DNA of 64,000 nucleotides. It comes from Mycobacterium genavense ATCC 51234 (GTDB lineage: Bacteria; Actinomycetota; Actinomycetes; Mycobacteriales; Mycobacteriaceae). A model generated the notes under the pieces. It saw only the letters and a program-made list of their open reading frames with translations. It had not been told where the DNA came from and ran no database searches. Where the stretch lies: contig NZ_JAGZ01000004.1 of NCBI RefSeq assembly GCF_000526915.1, positions 372,001-436,000 on the forward strand, in the 5' to 3' direction. Of the stretch, positions 55,324-64,000 are shown in pieces. Made by a program: the position numbers and the translations under genes. Position 1 is the stretch's first letter, and each line of letters opens with the position of its first letter.

Positions 55324-56519
55324 CGCTTCTCCTGTGGCAGGCCGAGAAGATGGTCGGCAACGATGCCGCGTTGTACCTCGGCGGTGCCGCCCATGACCGT
55401 GGCCGCCCGCGAATACCACCACTGGGCCCGGACGTTGTCGAGGGTCGGGTCGTCGAGCGGGCCCTCTCCGGTGACCATCCAATCCCGGCGTGCATCGAGG
55501 ATCAGGTCTTGAGTCGCTTTCTCGGCTCGTCCAAACAGCAGCTTGTCGATGCTGCTGGCCGGCCCGACGGCTGCGCCCGCGGCCAGCGCGCGCACGGTGT
55601 TTGCGGTGCGTGCCTGCGCCGCGGCGACGTCGGTATAAACCTGGGCGAACCGCTCACGCAACGCGGCGGTACTTCCGTATCTGATCATCACCGTCCGCAG
55701 CCAGTTCAGGTCCGTCATGACCTTGTTGAGGACGGCGTAGCCGTACATTCCGCGTTCGAACTGCATCAGATACATCGCGACGGCCCACCCACCGCCGACC
55801 TGGCCGACAACCCGGTCGGGGGGCACTCGAACGTCGTCGAAGAACACCTCGGCGAGTTCGCGGCGCCCGCTCGCCAGTGCGATCGGGCGGATGGTCACCC
55901 CGGGTGCGTTCGCGTCGATCATCAGCATCGTCAGCCCCCGGTGGCGACTTTCGGCGGTACCGGTGCGGACCAACACCAACAACCGGGTGGCGGTCGGGCC
56001 CTGACTTGTCCAGATTTTTTGGCCGTTGACGACAAGGGCGTCGTTGTCGGCCACGGCGCGAGTTCGCAGTGCGGCCAGGTCGCTTCCCGCCTCTGGTTCG
56101 GAGAAGCACTGACCCCACCACTCGGTACCGTCCAAGTAGTTCACCAGATGGCGGGTGGCGAGGTGGGGTGCGAATTTCAGCAGCGCGGGGCCGAGAGTCT
56201 CCAGCGTCCACTGCTGTGCCGGGATGGGCAGCATCGCATGGCTCAGTTCCTCGTAGAACAGCGCGCGATGAATCTCATTGCCACCCAGGCCACCGCAACT
56301 TACCGGCCAGCCGTGTCGGTTCCATCCGGCCTCAAACAGGGTGGCCAGCATGCGCGCGCCATGTGCCATCTCTTCTTCGGCGGTGCCGAACACCGCCGCG
56401 CGCCAGTCTCGCGCCAAATCGAGCTGGTCGAGGAAGCTTCGCAAACCCCGCCGATACCGCGCGGGATCGGACGAGTAGTCGGCCAGGCCGTCGGCGCCTG
56501 AGTCCGTGGTGTGGGCCAC
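55320..56519 (-). CDS. Acyl-CoA dehydrogenase (FadE), large subunit type
   Basis: 399 residues from GTG 56519, preceded by GAAGGAAGGA. Domains: N-terminal helical, then CFSEPEAGSDLAALRTRA (FAD/acyl motif), NGQKIWTSQG, and a C-terminal bundle ending ATVMGGTAEVQRGIVADHLLGLP. Intact. Paired with the frameshifted FadE at 54349, matching the alpha2beta2 dehydrogenases of steroid catabolism (ChsE type). The divergent gene 113 bases away is the aldehyde dehydrogenase. Confidence 0.9.
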   Translation of the reverse strand: MAHTTDSGADGLADYSSDPARYRRGLRSFLDQLDLARDWRAAVFGTAEEEMAHGARMLATLFEAGWNRHGWPVSCGGLGGNEIHRALFYEELSHAMLPIPAQQWTLETLGPALLKFAPHLATRHLVNYLDGTEWWGQCFSEPEAGSDLAALRTRAVADNDALVVNGQKIWTSQGPTATRLLVLVRTGTAESRHRGLTMLMIDANAPGVTIRPIALASGRRELAEVFFDDVRVPPDRVVGQVGGGWAVAMYLMQFERGMYGYAVLNKVMTDLNWLRTVMIRYGSTAALRERFAQVYTDVAAAQARTANTVRALAAGAAVGPASSIDKLLFGRAEKATQDLILDARRDWMVTGEGPLDDPTLDNVRAQWWYSRAATVMGGTAEVQRGIVADHLLGLPQEKR

Positions 56520-56566
56520 TGGTGTCCTTCCTTCGCACGCGGGGCTGGCTTTTACGGCCCTAATTA

Positions 56567-56580
56567 GATAAACAGTTATC
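56567..56580. promoter_or_regulatory. Palindromic operator candidate GATAAACAGTTATC
   Basis: Five-base arms GATAA/TTATC with 4-bp spacer, in the AT-rich 56561-56587 tract between the divergent FadE (start 56519) and aldehyde dehydrogenase (start 56633) genes. It shares AGTTATC with the element at 63786. Confidence 0.5.
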
Positions 56581-56632
56581 TATTATGGGTATGGTAGACG
56601 AACCTACAGACCCCAGGCGAAAGGGATCGTCG

Positions 56633-58150
56633 ATGACGGCTTCTGCTCCCGCCCCGAGCTCGGTGGACTTCGACCCTGAAACACGTCTATACATCGACGG
56701 CCAGCTGCGCCCGGCGTCGACCGGTGCCGTCGCCGAGAACGTCAACCCCGCGTCCGAAGAGGTGCTCGGCATGTGTGCCGATGCCGGCAAGCAGGACATG
56801 GAGGAGGCGATCGCGGCGGCGCGTCGGGCGTTCGACACCACCGAGTGGGCGACCGACCATGCGTTCCGCCAGCACTGTCTGATGCAACTGCACGATGCGC
56901 TGCAGCAGGAAAAGGAACGCATGCGAGCGGAATTGGTCGCCGAGGTCGGGTGTCCGGTCTCGTCGACTTACATCGCACAGTTGGATTGGCCGCTTGCGGA
57001 CAGTATTTCGTGGCCAGCCCGCTACATCAGCGAATTCGCATGGGAACGCGACCTTCCCGACGCGGCCCTGATGGGTGTTCCAAATCGGCGAAAAGTGCTC
57101 AAAGAACCGGTGGGCGTGGTGGCTGCCATCACCCCGTGGAATTTTCCCGTTGAGATCATCGTCAACAAGCTGGGGCCCATTCTGGCCACCGGCAACACCG
57201 TCGTGCTCAAGCCCGCCGTCGAGACTCCGTGGAGTGCGTTGCGCTGGGGCCGCATCATCGCCGAGCAGACCGACATTCCGGCCGGCGTGGTGAACATCGT
57301 TGTGGCATCGGACAACAGTGCGGTGCAGCTGCTGGTGACCGACCCGCGCGTCGACATGGTTTCCTTCACCGGTTCCACCGCGGTCGGCCAGTTGATCCGG
57401 CGCATGTCCGCGGAGACGATGAAGCGCAATCTGCTCGAGCTGGGGGGCAAATCGGCCTACATCGTGCTCGACGACGCCGACCTTGACATCGCATTGCCCG
57501 GCTGTGTCGGCGCATTGATCCACTCCGGCCAGGGTTGTGCATTGGCCACTCGCATGTTGGTGCCGCGCCAACATTACGAGCAGGCCGTCGAGGTGGCGAC
57601 GTCGACGTTCAGTGCCGTCGGGGTGGGAGATCCCGGCAACCCGGCGACTTTCTGCGGACCGCTCGTCTCGGCCCGTCAGCGAGACAGGGTGCTCGGTTAC
57701 ATCGAGGCCGCCGCGGAGCAGGGCGGACGCGTTACGGCCGGTGGCGGGGCTCCCACCGGGCTGGATCGCGGCTATTTGGTGGCCCCCACTGTGATCGCCG
57801 ACGTCGAACCCGGTCACCGGATATTTCAGGAAGAGGTCTTCGGCCCGGTGCTGTCGATCACCGCGTACGAGGGCGGCGACGACGGTGCGGTCGCGTTGGC
57901 CAACGACTCCGCGTACGGATTATCGGGCGCGGTGATGGGCTCTCCCGAACGTGCCATGGCCGTCGCCCGCCGGGTCCGCACCGGAACGTTCAACATCAAT
58001 GGCGGTCTGTTCTACGGCGCCGACGCCCCATTTGGCGGCTACAAGATGAGTGGTGTCGGACGCCAGAACGGTCACGAGGGCTTCGAGCAGCATCTGCAGA
58101 CCAAATCCATCGGCTTCCCCGCATCTGATCCCTGCGTGTCACGAAAGTAG
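56633..58150 (+). CDS. NAD-dependent aldehyde dehydrogenase
   Basis: 505 residues from ATG 56633, a few bases after AAAGGGATCG. The Rossmann/ALDH signatures are complete: GVVAAITPWNFP, FTGSTAVGQLI, catalytic Glu in LELGGKSAYIVLDD, catalytic Cys in HSGQGCALATRMLVP, and C-terminal GADAPFGGYKMSGVGR. It oxidises an aldehyde formed in the pathway to its acid. A second, broken paralogue lies at 21062-22383. It is followed two bases later by the CaiB gene. Intact. Confidence 0.93.
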   Translation: MTASAPAPSSVDFDPETRLYIDGQLRPASTGAVAENVNPASEEVLGMCADAGKQDMEEAIAAARRAFDTTEWATDHAFRQHCLMQLHDALQQEKERMRAELVAEVGCPVSSTYIAQLDWPLADSISWPARYISEFAWERDLPDAALMGVPNRRKVLKEPVGVVAAITPWNFPVEIIVNKLGPILATGNTVVLKPAVETPWSALRWGRIIAEQTDIPAGVVNIVVASDNSAVQLLVTDPRVDMVSFTGSTAVGQLIRRMSAETMKRNLLELGGKSAYIVLDDADLDIALPGCVGALIHSGQGCALATRMLVPRQHYEQAVEVATSTFSAVGVGDPGNPATFCGPLVSARQRDRVLGYIEAAAEQGGRVTAGGGAPTGLDRGYLVAPTVIADVEPGHRIFQEEVFGPVLSITAYEGGDDGAVALANDSAYGLSGAVMGSPERAMAVARRVRTGTFNINGGLFYGADAPFGGYKMSGVGRQNGHEGFEQHLQTKSIGFPASDPCVSRK

Positions 58151-58152
58151 TC

Positions 58153-59364
58153 ATGACGAACATTCTCAGCGGCATCCGTGTTGTCGAACTCGCAGCCTGG
58201 ACGTTCGTGCCCGCGGCCGGTGCGGTGCTGGCCGATTGGGGGGCCGACGTCATCAAGATCGAGCATCCCGAAACCGGCGATCCCCAACGGGGACTGATCA
58301 ATTCGGGGGTGGTAGCCGCGGCCGGTGGCGTCAACCACTTCATCGAGCAACCCAACCGCGGCAAACGCAGTATCGGGCTCGACACGCGCACTGCCGACGG
58401 CCTGGAAGTGCTGATGAAGTTGATCGAATCCGCCGACGTGTTCCTCACCAACCTGCTGCCAGAATCCAGGTGCCGCATGGGAATTGACCTGGATGACGTG
58501 CGAGCTCGCAATGCGGCGATCATCTACGCGCGCGGTCACGGCTACGGCACGAAAGGTCCGCATGCCGACCGTGGCGGTTATGACCTGGCCGCCTACTGGT
58601 CGCGGGGTGGCGTCGGGGCGGCGTACGCGCCGTGCGACGGTTCGTACCCGCCGCTGCAGCGGCCGGCGTTCGGTGACGTCTATGGCGGACTGTCCTTGGC
58701 GGCCGGCATCGCCGGTGCGCTCTTCAAACGCGAGCGCACCGGTCAACCGTCGGTGGTCGACGTCTCGTTGCTCGACGCGGCGATCTGGCAGCTGGGACCG
58801 GACATCGTCGGCGCCGGAATCACGGGCCAGGACATCCCCCGATTCGATCTGGCAGAGATGCCAAATCCCGCGGCAAGTATCTACGCCACCAAGGATGGAC
58901 GCCATATCGCGTTCGTATTGCTGCAGTCCGATCGATTTTGGGCCGACTTCTGCAACCGGCTGGGTCGGCCGGATCTGATCGACGACAGCCGCTACGCCGA
59001 CGCCGCCGTGCGCTTCCAAAACCGCGCCGCTTGCATCGTCGAGCTCCGCAACACCATCGGCGCACGTGATTTGACGTACTGGGAAAAGGCTTTCGCCGAT
59101 TTCGACGGTGTGTGGGACGTGATGCGCACGGCGCGAGAGATCCACGACGACGAGCAAGTTCTCGCCAACGGCTACTTGCCCCGCGCGTCGGATCAGAACG
59201 GAAACGAGTTCGCTTTGGCGGCAAGTCCGGTGCAGTTCGACGAGAAATCGTTGAATCTCCGGTGCGCGCCAGCACACGGCGAGCACACCGATGCGATATT
59301 GGCGGAGTTAGGTTTCAGCGAGGACGAGATCATCGAATTCAAAATCAATTCCGTCGTGCTCTAG
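58153..59364 (+). CDS. Type III CoA-transferase (CaiB/BaiF family)
   Basis: 403 residues. Start MTNILSGIRVVELAAWTFVPAAGAVLADWGADVIKIEHPETGDPQR, typical of formyl-CoA/carnitine CoA-transferases. GGVNHFIEQPNRGKRSIGLDTRTADGLEVL and the active-site Asp in FGDVYGGLSLAAGIAGAL follow. It moves CoA from one acyl-CoA to another acid, and would activate or exchange the oxidised product of the aldehyde dehydrogenase (2-base gap). Intact. Confidence 0.9.
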   Translation: MTNILSGIRVVELAAWTFVPAAGAVLADWGADVIKIEHPETGDPQRGLINSGVVAAAGGVNHFIEQPNRGKRSIGLDTRTADGLEVLMKLIESADVFLTNLLPESRCRMGIDLDDVRARNAAIIYARGHGYGTKGPHADRGGYDLAAYWSRGGVGAAYAPCDGSYPPLQRPAFGDVYGGLSLAAGIAGALFKRERTGQPSVVDVSLLDAAIWQLGPDIVGAGITGQDIPRFDLAEMPNPAASIYATKDGRHIAFVLLQSDRFWADFCNRLGRPDLIDDSRYADAAVRFQNRAACIVELRNTIGARDLTYWEKAFADFDGVWDVMRTAREIHDDEQVLANGYLPRASDQNGNEFALAASPVQFDEKSLNLRCAPAHGEHTDAILAELGFSEDEIIEFKINSVVL

Positions 59365-59367
59365 CCG

Positions 59368-60320
59368 ATGTCGCCATCTGCGAGCCTCGCCCGGCGGTTC
59401 CTGCATGTCAACCTCAACTGCGCGTCGTTGGCTAGCACCGAATTGCTGTATTGCACGCAACTGGGGTTGTTGGAGCGGATGCGCACCGACCCCAGCGTGA
59501 TGATCGACGGCAGCATTCTCGGACTCGACAGGGGAACGTACTGCACCACAGCGTTTCTGTACGACGCACTAGGCGCCCGCCGAGGCTGCGCGCTGGAGAC
59601 CATCGAGTACCGGATCCCGGCGCTTGAATACGATCACGAGCGTGACCCGGCACGGCCGGGAATACGGTCGTTACTGCTGATGGTCTCGGATCCGACGGTA
59701 GCGGCCGCCCGGCTCACCGACCGCGGTTTCGCGGTCGGTGAGCCGGGCGAGGGACTGATCTCGAATGCGGAGTCGGTGCTGGTGACCGACCCCGACGGCG
59801 TCGTCATCGAGTTGAGCCAGGCCCGCGGACAGCCGTGCGCAGTGTTCGCGGGCATCCGCATTGCCGCCATCGATGCCGCAGCCACCGGGAAATTCCTGTG
59901 CTCCATAGGTTTTGAGCAAACCGAGGAGATTACCGCGGTACCGGTGACGGGTTACCGGCTGGACCCCGGTGCGGAGCAACGGTCGACACAGTGCTTGCTA
60001 GCGCGCTACGCGTTACCCGAAGACGCCCACCAGTTCAGTGTCGTCGTGGTGCAACACCCCGACACCGTGGGCAGAGAACCGGTGCCGTGGGGTGGTAATC
60101 GGCAGGGCCTCTACAGATGTGCGCTGCGGGTGGACTCGGTGGATGATGCGCTTGCGGCGCTCCCCGGATCGGTCCAAGCATGCGGTGATCCGGTGTGGTG
60201 CCCGCTACCGGTACGCAGATCGACGGACTCACGATCGCATTCCTGCGCTCGCCCGACGGTGTGGTGTTCGAATTCGTCGAGCGCTCCCTGAAGTTCTTTG
60301 CCACGGGAGACTCGGGATGA
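59368..60320 (+). pseudogene. VOC (glyoxalase-fold) two-domain protein, frameshifted near the end
   Basis: About 317 residues when restored. Two tandem VOC-like halves: N-terminal FLHVNLNCASLASTELLYCTQLGLLERM and a second half beginning CAVFAGIRIAAIDAAATGKFLCSIGFEQTEE. After CPLP (about 60207-60211) one base is missing; the next frame gives GTQIDGLTIAFLRSPDGVVFEFVE and ends ATGDSG at 60320. The VOC metal ligands cannot be fixed with confidence. It could be an epimerase, lyase or dioxygenase-like enzyme. It starts four bases after the CaiB stop. Confidence 0.82.
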
Positions 60321-60338
60321 CGGGGCTATGTTCGCGGC

Positions 60339-61247
60339 TTAGCCGCCGCCCCCGGCAAGTCCGCGTGGTGCCACGTGATACAACCGCCGTACGGCCGCAC
60401 CGATCTCGGAGAATTGCAGCCCATCGGGGCCTTGGGCCTGGTACCGATCCGGCGCCTCGGTAAAGCCCTCGATACGGCTGAGTACCGAGCCGTTGACGCG
60501 CAGTATCTGTCCGCTCAGCCACGACGAGTCGGCGGACTGCAGCCACGCCACCACTGCCGAACTACGTGCGGGATCTAGGGCCGGGTTCTGTGAGTTCTCT
60601 TTGCTGAAGAAGCTCTCGCTGATCCGGGTCGTCGCCAGCGGTGAGATCGCGTTCGCGGCAACGCCATAGCGACTTCCCTCAATCGCGGTGACATGTGTGA
60701 GGTTGGCGATCGCCGCCTTGGCGGCGCCGTAGGCACCCTGGCCGACATTGCCCCAAAGACCGGCGCCGGACACCGTGTTGACGACATGTGCAGCAATCTG
60801 GTTGCCGCCCTTGGCCTGCGCCCGCCAGTATTGCATCGCATGCTTGGTGACGGCGAACGTGCCTTTGAGGTGCACGGCCATCACCGCGTCCCAATCGGCG
60901 TCAGTGGCGTTGAGCACCATGGCGTCGCGCACGATCCCGGCATTGTTGACCACACCGGTCAGCACGCCGAACGTCTCCACCGCCGATCCCACCATGTCCG
61001 CGACATCGGACCACGACGCAACCGACCCGGTATGGGCGATGGCTCGACCCCCTTTTTCCTCGATCTCGGCCACCACCTCGGCCGCGGGGTCAGCGTCGCG
61101 TTCGACGCCGTCGCGAGTAACGCCCGGGTCGTTGACGACGACGGCTGCGCCTTGGGCCGCCAACTCGAGGCAGTGCGCTCGCCCGATACCACGTCCGCCC
61201 CCGGTGACCAGCACGACCCGACCGGCAAGTGCTCCCTGGGATACCAC
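60339..61247 (-). CDS. SDR oxidoreductase, MFE-2-like hydroxyacyl-CoA dehydrogenase
   Basis: 302 residues from GTG 61247 (VVSQGALAGRVVLVTGGGRGIG). The NAD motif TGGGRGIGRAHCLELA, NDPGVT, NNAGIV, the Ser in VVNTVSGAGLWGN and Tyr/Lys in GAYGAAKAA are all present. It resembles the dehydrogenase domain of peroxisomal multifunctional enzyme 2, acting on 3-hydroxyacyl-CoA. It starts two bases after the CoA-transferase stop in the same operon. Intact. Confidence 0.88.
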   Translation of the reverse strand: MVSQGALAGRVVLVTGGGRGIGRAHCLELAAQGAAVVVNDPGVTRDGVERDADPAAEVVAEIEEKGGRAIAHTGSVASWSDVADMVGSAVETFGVLTGVVNNAGIVRDAMVLNATDADWDAVMAVHLKGTFAVTKHAMQYWRAQAKGGNQIAAHVVNTVSGAGLWGNVGQGAYGAAKAAIANLTHVTAIEGSRYGVAANAISPLATTRISESFFSKENSQNPALDPARSSAVVAWLQSADSSWLSGQILRVNGSVLSRIEGFTEAPDRYQAQGPDGLQFSEIGAAVRRLYHVAPRGLAGGGG

Positions 61248-61249
61248 GT

Positions 61250-62455
61250 TTATGAGTTCCTTCCGCTGAAGAGTTCGACGATAAGTTCCCGGCGCTGCTC
61301 CCAATTGGCGCCCCGCAGATCCACATGACCGGATTCGGTCACGATCAGGTCGATATCGAATGTGGGCGTCGACGCGGGGCGACTGAGCTGGGTGACCAAA
61401 GCGGACCGGCGCGCAAGACCCGCCTGCGGTGTCGAGAGCACGGCGATGATCGAGATTCCGTCAGCCGAGATGGCCCCGGCAGCGCAATAGTCGGGGTGTC
61501 CGCCGATGCCACCGACCACCTTGGTGTCGATCCCCTCGACATTGACCTGGCCCCACGGGTCGATCTCGATCGCCGTGTTCACAGCGATCAGAGGGGCGCC
61601 GCGGGAGAGCCGGGTGAGGTCGTGCGTGTATTCGATGCCGCGCAGGATCGGTTTGCCATCCGCCCAGTCGTAGAGGGCCTTGCTTCCGAGAAGATATGTA
61701 GCAGAAGGCGTTCCGATCAGTAGCCCGCGTCTGTCCAGATCGACGACGGCATCGGTGAGCAGACCGGTGTCGATGTTGACGGCGGTGGTGACCCGATTGA
61801 GTACGGCCGTGCCGCCCTGACCCGGTCCCACCTGTAGTCGCGCCCCTTCGGGAATGAATCGGATCACCGCATCGGCGATGGCCTGATGGATCGCGTCGGG
61901 TTGGGTCGGCGCAATCAGCGCCGGGCCGTCTTCGCTGTATCCGACGACGCTGACCAGTTCGGGCTTCAATGGGGGCCCGGCATCTGCGCTGGGAGCGGTG
62001 TCGTCGATGATCGCCAGGACAGGGACACCGGATTCGACGAGCCGGCGCTGCCAGGACACCTCGGTGCCGAAATGCAGACCGTCACTTCGTCGCACCAGTC
62101 GGGTGATCAAGACGTCGGGCATGAGTCGGCCGGACAGCAACGCCGGGGTGGCCGACAGGCGAGTCGGAACAAATGTTCCGTTGGGGCAGCTGGTCAGCGT
62201 CCGGGCGCCCCACCCGGGCATCAGCGCGACAATTTCGCGAAAGGCATCGGGCTCAATGCCTTCGACCGGTGCCGGCAGCCAACCCACCACCAACCGGATT
62301 CCGCCGATCGCGCGGGCGATGCGGGAGAGCGCACTGCCGATGTGCCCGACATCCGTCGCCGTGCCCGGTCGGCCCACTCCATCACCGAGAGCGATAGTGG
62401 CGCCTGGATGGGTCAGTGATCGCAGCGCGTCCTCGAAGTCGCCGGCAGCGATCAC
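61250..62455 (-). CDS. Acetyl-CoA hydrolase/4-hydroxybutyrate CoA-transferase family protein
   Basis: About 401 residues. The N-terminal half (AAGDFEDALRSLTHPGATIALGDG) and the C-terminal half with RGIEYTHDLTRLSRGAPLIAVNTAIEIDPWGQVNVE and GGHPDYCAAGA match the AcCoA hydrolase/transferase family. It probably transfers CoA between acyl groups. The best in-frame start is GTG 62455. ATG 62469 overlaps the FadE stop (ATGA) but is out of frame by one base, as if a C of the CCC run had been lost. If so the protein would be about 406 residues long. Confidence 0.82.
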   Translation of the reverse strand: MIAAGDFEDALRSLTHPGATIALGDGVGRPGTATDVGHIGSALSRIARAIGGIRLVVGWLPAPVEGIEPDAFREIVALMPGWGARTLTSCPNGTFVPTRLSATPALLSGRLMPDVLITRLVRRSDGLHFGTEVSWQRRLVESGVPVLAIIDDTAPSADAGPPLKPELVSVVGYSEDGPALIAPTQPDAIHQAIADAVIRFIPEGARLQVGPGQGGTAVLNRVTTAVNIDTGLLTDAVVDLDRRGLLIGTPSATYLLGSKALYDWADGKPILRGIEYTHDLTRLSRGAPLIAVNTAIEIDPWGQVNVEGIDTKVVGGIGGHPDYCAAGAISADGISIIAVLSTPQAGLARRSALVTQLSRPASTPTFDIDLIVTESGHVDLRGANWEQRRELIVELFSGRNS

Positions 62456-62465
62456 GGGAACGGGC

Positions 62466-63610
62466 TCATCGCGGTTCCTTCGGCAGACCCAGAATCCGCT
62501 CGCCCAAGATGTTGCGCTGAATCTCGCTGGTTCCGCCGAGAATGGTTTGAGCGCGGCCAACCAGCATCGCGTGCACCAGCTCGTTGTCGGCCGGGTCGGC
62601 CATGGCATCGGTTCCGAGTGTCTGGGTGGCCAAGTCCCCCAAATCGCGGTCCGTCTCGGAGGTCATCAGCTTGAGTACCGAGAACGCCGCCGAGTTGGTG
62701 TCGCCGTCTTTCACCGCGCGCTCCCAAATGAAGCGAAGCAGCCAGATCCGGGCCCATAACCTGGTCATCGACCGGACGAGCACGGGGTCCAGCCTGCCGT
62801 GGTCGCGGGCGGCCTGCGCCATGCGCCGCTCGTGCATTCGCAACATGCCGACAGCCTGCGTCCCCAGCGTCAGCCGTTCCCGGCCCAGCGTCACCATGGC
62901 CAAGGCCCAACCCTGTCCGGGCTCGCCGATCAAGGCGTCGGGTCCCAGTTCGACGTCGTCGAAGAAGACTTCGTTGAACTTGCTCTCGCCGTCGATCTGC
63001 TTGAGCGGCCGGACGCGGATACCCGGTGAGTTCATCGGCACGATGTACATGCTCAGGCCCCGGTGGCCGTCGGCGCCCGAACGGGCAACCAGTAGGCCGT
63101 AATTGGCCGAGTTGGCGGCCGAACTCCACACCTTCTGACCGTTGATCACCCAACCGGTCGCGCTCCGCTCGGCCCGGGTTCGCACGCCCGCAAGATCGGA
63201 TCCAGCACCCGGCTCGGAAAACAACTGAGTCCAGAGGTCGTCACCCAAGCGAATTTGTTCCAGATAGCGCGCCTATTGGTCCTCGGTACCGAATTCGATG
63301 AGGACTGGACCTACCAGATCTACTGCGGTGATCCCGAGTTGGCGTGGCACCCCCGCCCGCGCGCATTCTTCGGCGAAGGCGGCCTGAAAGGCGACCGAGG
63401 CGTTGGCACCTCCGTACTTTTTCGGCCAATGCAGGCACACATATCCGTGCTCGGCGAGGTATTTGTGCCACTGCCGGCCGGCTCGACATCATCGGCGGTC
63501 GGAGTCGGGCCGTAGTTGCGCAATCCGGCGGGTTTAGGGGCGGACTGCAGGAATTGGCGGATCTGCGCGCGCACCCGATCCAACTCCGGTTCTTGGGCGG
63601 AAGCCGGCAC
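62466..63610 (-). pseudogene. Acyl-CoA dehydrogenase, frameshift plus nonsense codon
   Basis: The N-terminal frame from about GTG 63610 reads VPASAQEPELDRVRAQIRQFL and GLRNYGPTPTADDVEP. At about 63473-63483 one base is missing; the next frame reads GRQWHKYLAEHGYVC and HWPKKYGGANASVAF. It is then broken in frame by TAG at 63273-63275 (TEDQ-stop-ARYLEQIRLG). The remainder is a good FadE: FSEPGAGSDLAGVRTRA, GQKVWSS, LGGTSEIQRNILGERILGLPKEPR. Two independent lesions make it dead. The exact start is uncertain; the usual ribosome-binding site is missing. Confidence 0.85.
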
Positions 63611-63785
63611 GTCAATTCGACCGAATCTCGGGGTTGCGCTGCGCGACAACCGATTGCGATTCGCAGATGCGTACCGTCCTGCGTGATCTCATGCGGACCC
63701 TCGCGCCGAGGTAGCGACCGACACGCGCATCTGGACACCTTTCTTTCCGGGGCGCCTAACCGACCCCGCCGACAGAGCAAACAGA

Positions 63786-63805
63786 GATATAGTTAAATAG
63801 TTATC
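63786..63805. promoter_or_regulatory. AT-rich operator candidate near the FadE pair
   Basis: GATATAGTTAAATAGTTATC, a 20-base AT-rich element containing two AGTTA cores. It lies upstream of the FadE at 62466 and downstream of the partial FadE at 63844, and contains ATATAGTTA as at 32906 and 49064. Confidence 0.5.
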
Positions 63806-63843
63806 AATCTAGATTAGCCGACGCGATGGCATCAAGCCAGCCG

Positions 63844-64000
63844 CTAGACCAGCTTGGCCGCACCCGCTATTCGGTCCCAGTGCATCGCCGGACCGCCGAA
63901 CAGAACTTCGTCTGTACGCGCACGTTTCAGGTACAGATGCGCGGAGTGCTCCCAGGTGAACCTGACCCCGCCGTGGATTTGAAGATTCGCGTGGCTGGCA
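63844..64000 (-). CDS. Acyl-CoA dehydrogenase, C-terminal part only (runs off window)
   Basis: The minus strand from the window edge reads SHANLQIHGGVRFTWEHSAHLYLKRARTDEVLFGG and ends at TAG 63844 after GAAKLV. The QIHGG and TWE segments are the C-terminal FadE signature. The rest of the gene lies beyond base 64000. It could be the partner of the broken FadE at 62466. Confidence 0.85.
   Translation of the reverse strand, partial: ASHANLQIHGGVRFTWEHSAHLYLKRARTDEVLFGGPAMHWDRIAGAAKLV

Overview
The window is high-GC actinobacterial DNA and almost certainly comes from a slow-growing Mycobacterium. The first 21 kb follow, gene for gene, the M. tuberculosis block Rv0966c to Rv0996, without the PE_PGRS genes, csoR/ctpV or Rv0986-Rv0989. 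The species cannot be fixed from the sequence alone. No insertion sequence, CRISPR array, rRNA or phage gene was seen.

Core block (about 183-20917). A tightly overlapping minus-strand operon (echA7, fadE12, accA2, accD2, fadE13, AtuA-like protein) resembles an acyclic-terpene/branched acyl-CoA carboxylase pathway. It is followed by rpmF, the envelope-stress system mprA-mprB with its HtrA-type protease gene pepD, then moaB2 and mscL (which appears to start with ATT). Next come a frameshifted SAF-domain gene and the chaperone gene ruc under a CIRCE-like operator, a formyl-THF cyclo-ligase, and galU, moeA1/glp-like, rimJ and a membrane protein gene. The block ends at tRNA-Ala(CGC). Two exact 19-bp MprA boxes lie before mprA and pepD.

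Accessory block (about 20918-64000). After the tRNA the content changes to a lipid/steroid-type catabolic island. (1) 21.0-27.6 kb: broken aldehyde dehydrogenase, broken acyl-CoA ligase fused tail-to-tail to a broken SDR, MaoC hydratase, SRPBCC protein, SCP-x thiolase and a TetR regulator. (2) 27.7-32.4 kb: two Ni/Co-type metal modules, kmtR-like with a CDF exporter and nmtR-like with a ctpJ-like ATPase, plus an SDR translationally coupled to the ATPase. (3) 32.5-35.3 kb: a decayed DUF732 gene, a possible 36-residue protein, a P450-type ferredoxin, a DUF35 protein, a MaoC gene and about 1 kb of gene-poor DNA. (4) 35.3-45.0 kb: a full yrbEAB-mceABCDEF lipid importer operon with several lesions. 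(5) 45.0-64.0 kb: SDRs, paired acyl-CoA dehydrogenases, a thiolase/DUF35 pair, enoyl-CoA hydratase, GntR regulator, aldehyde dehydrogenase, CaiB CoA-transferase, VOC protein and a type-I CoA-transferase.

How it fits together: Mce proteins would import a lipid, CoA ligase/CoA-transferases would activate it, and FadE pairs, hydratases, SDRs and SCP-x thiolase/DUF35 proteins would shorten it. Promoters in the island are marked by AT-rich islands sharing an ATATRGTTA/AGTTA core, which suggests one regulon. About half of the island genes carry a frameshift, nonsense codon or truncation. Most shifts look like single-base losses, so some could be assembly errors, but the internal stop codons, truncated gene fragments and deletion junctions point to real decay.
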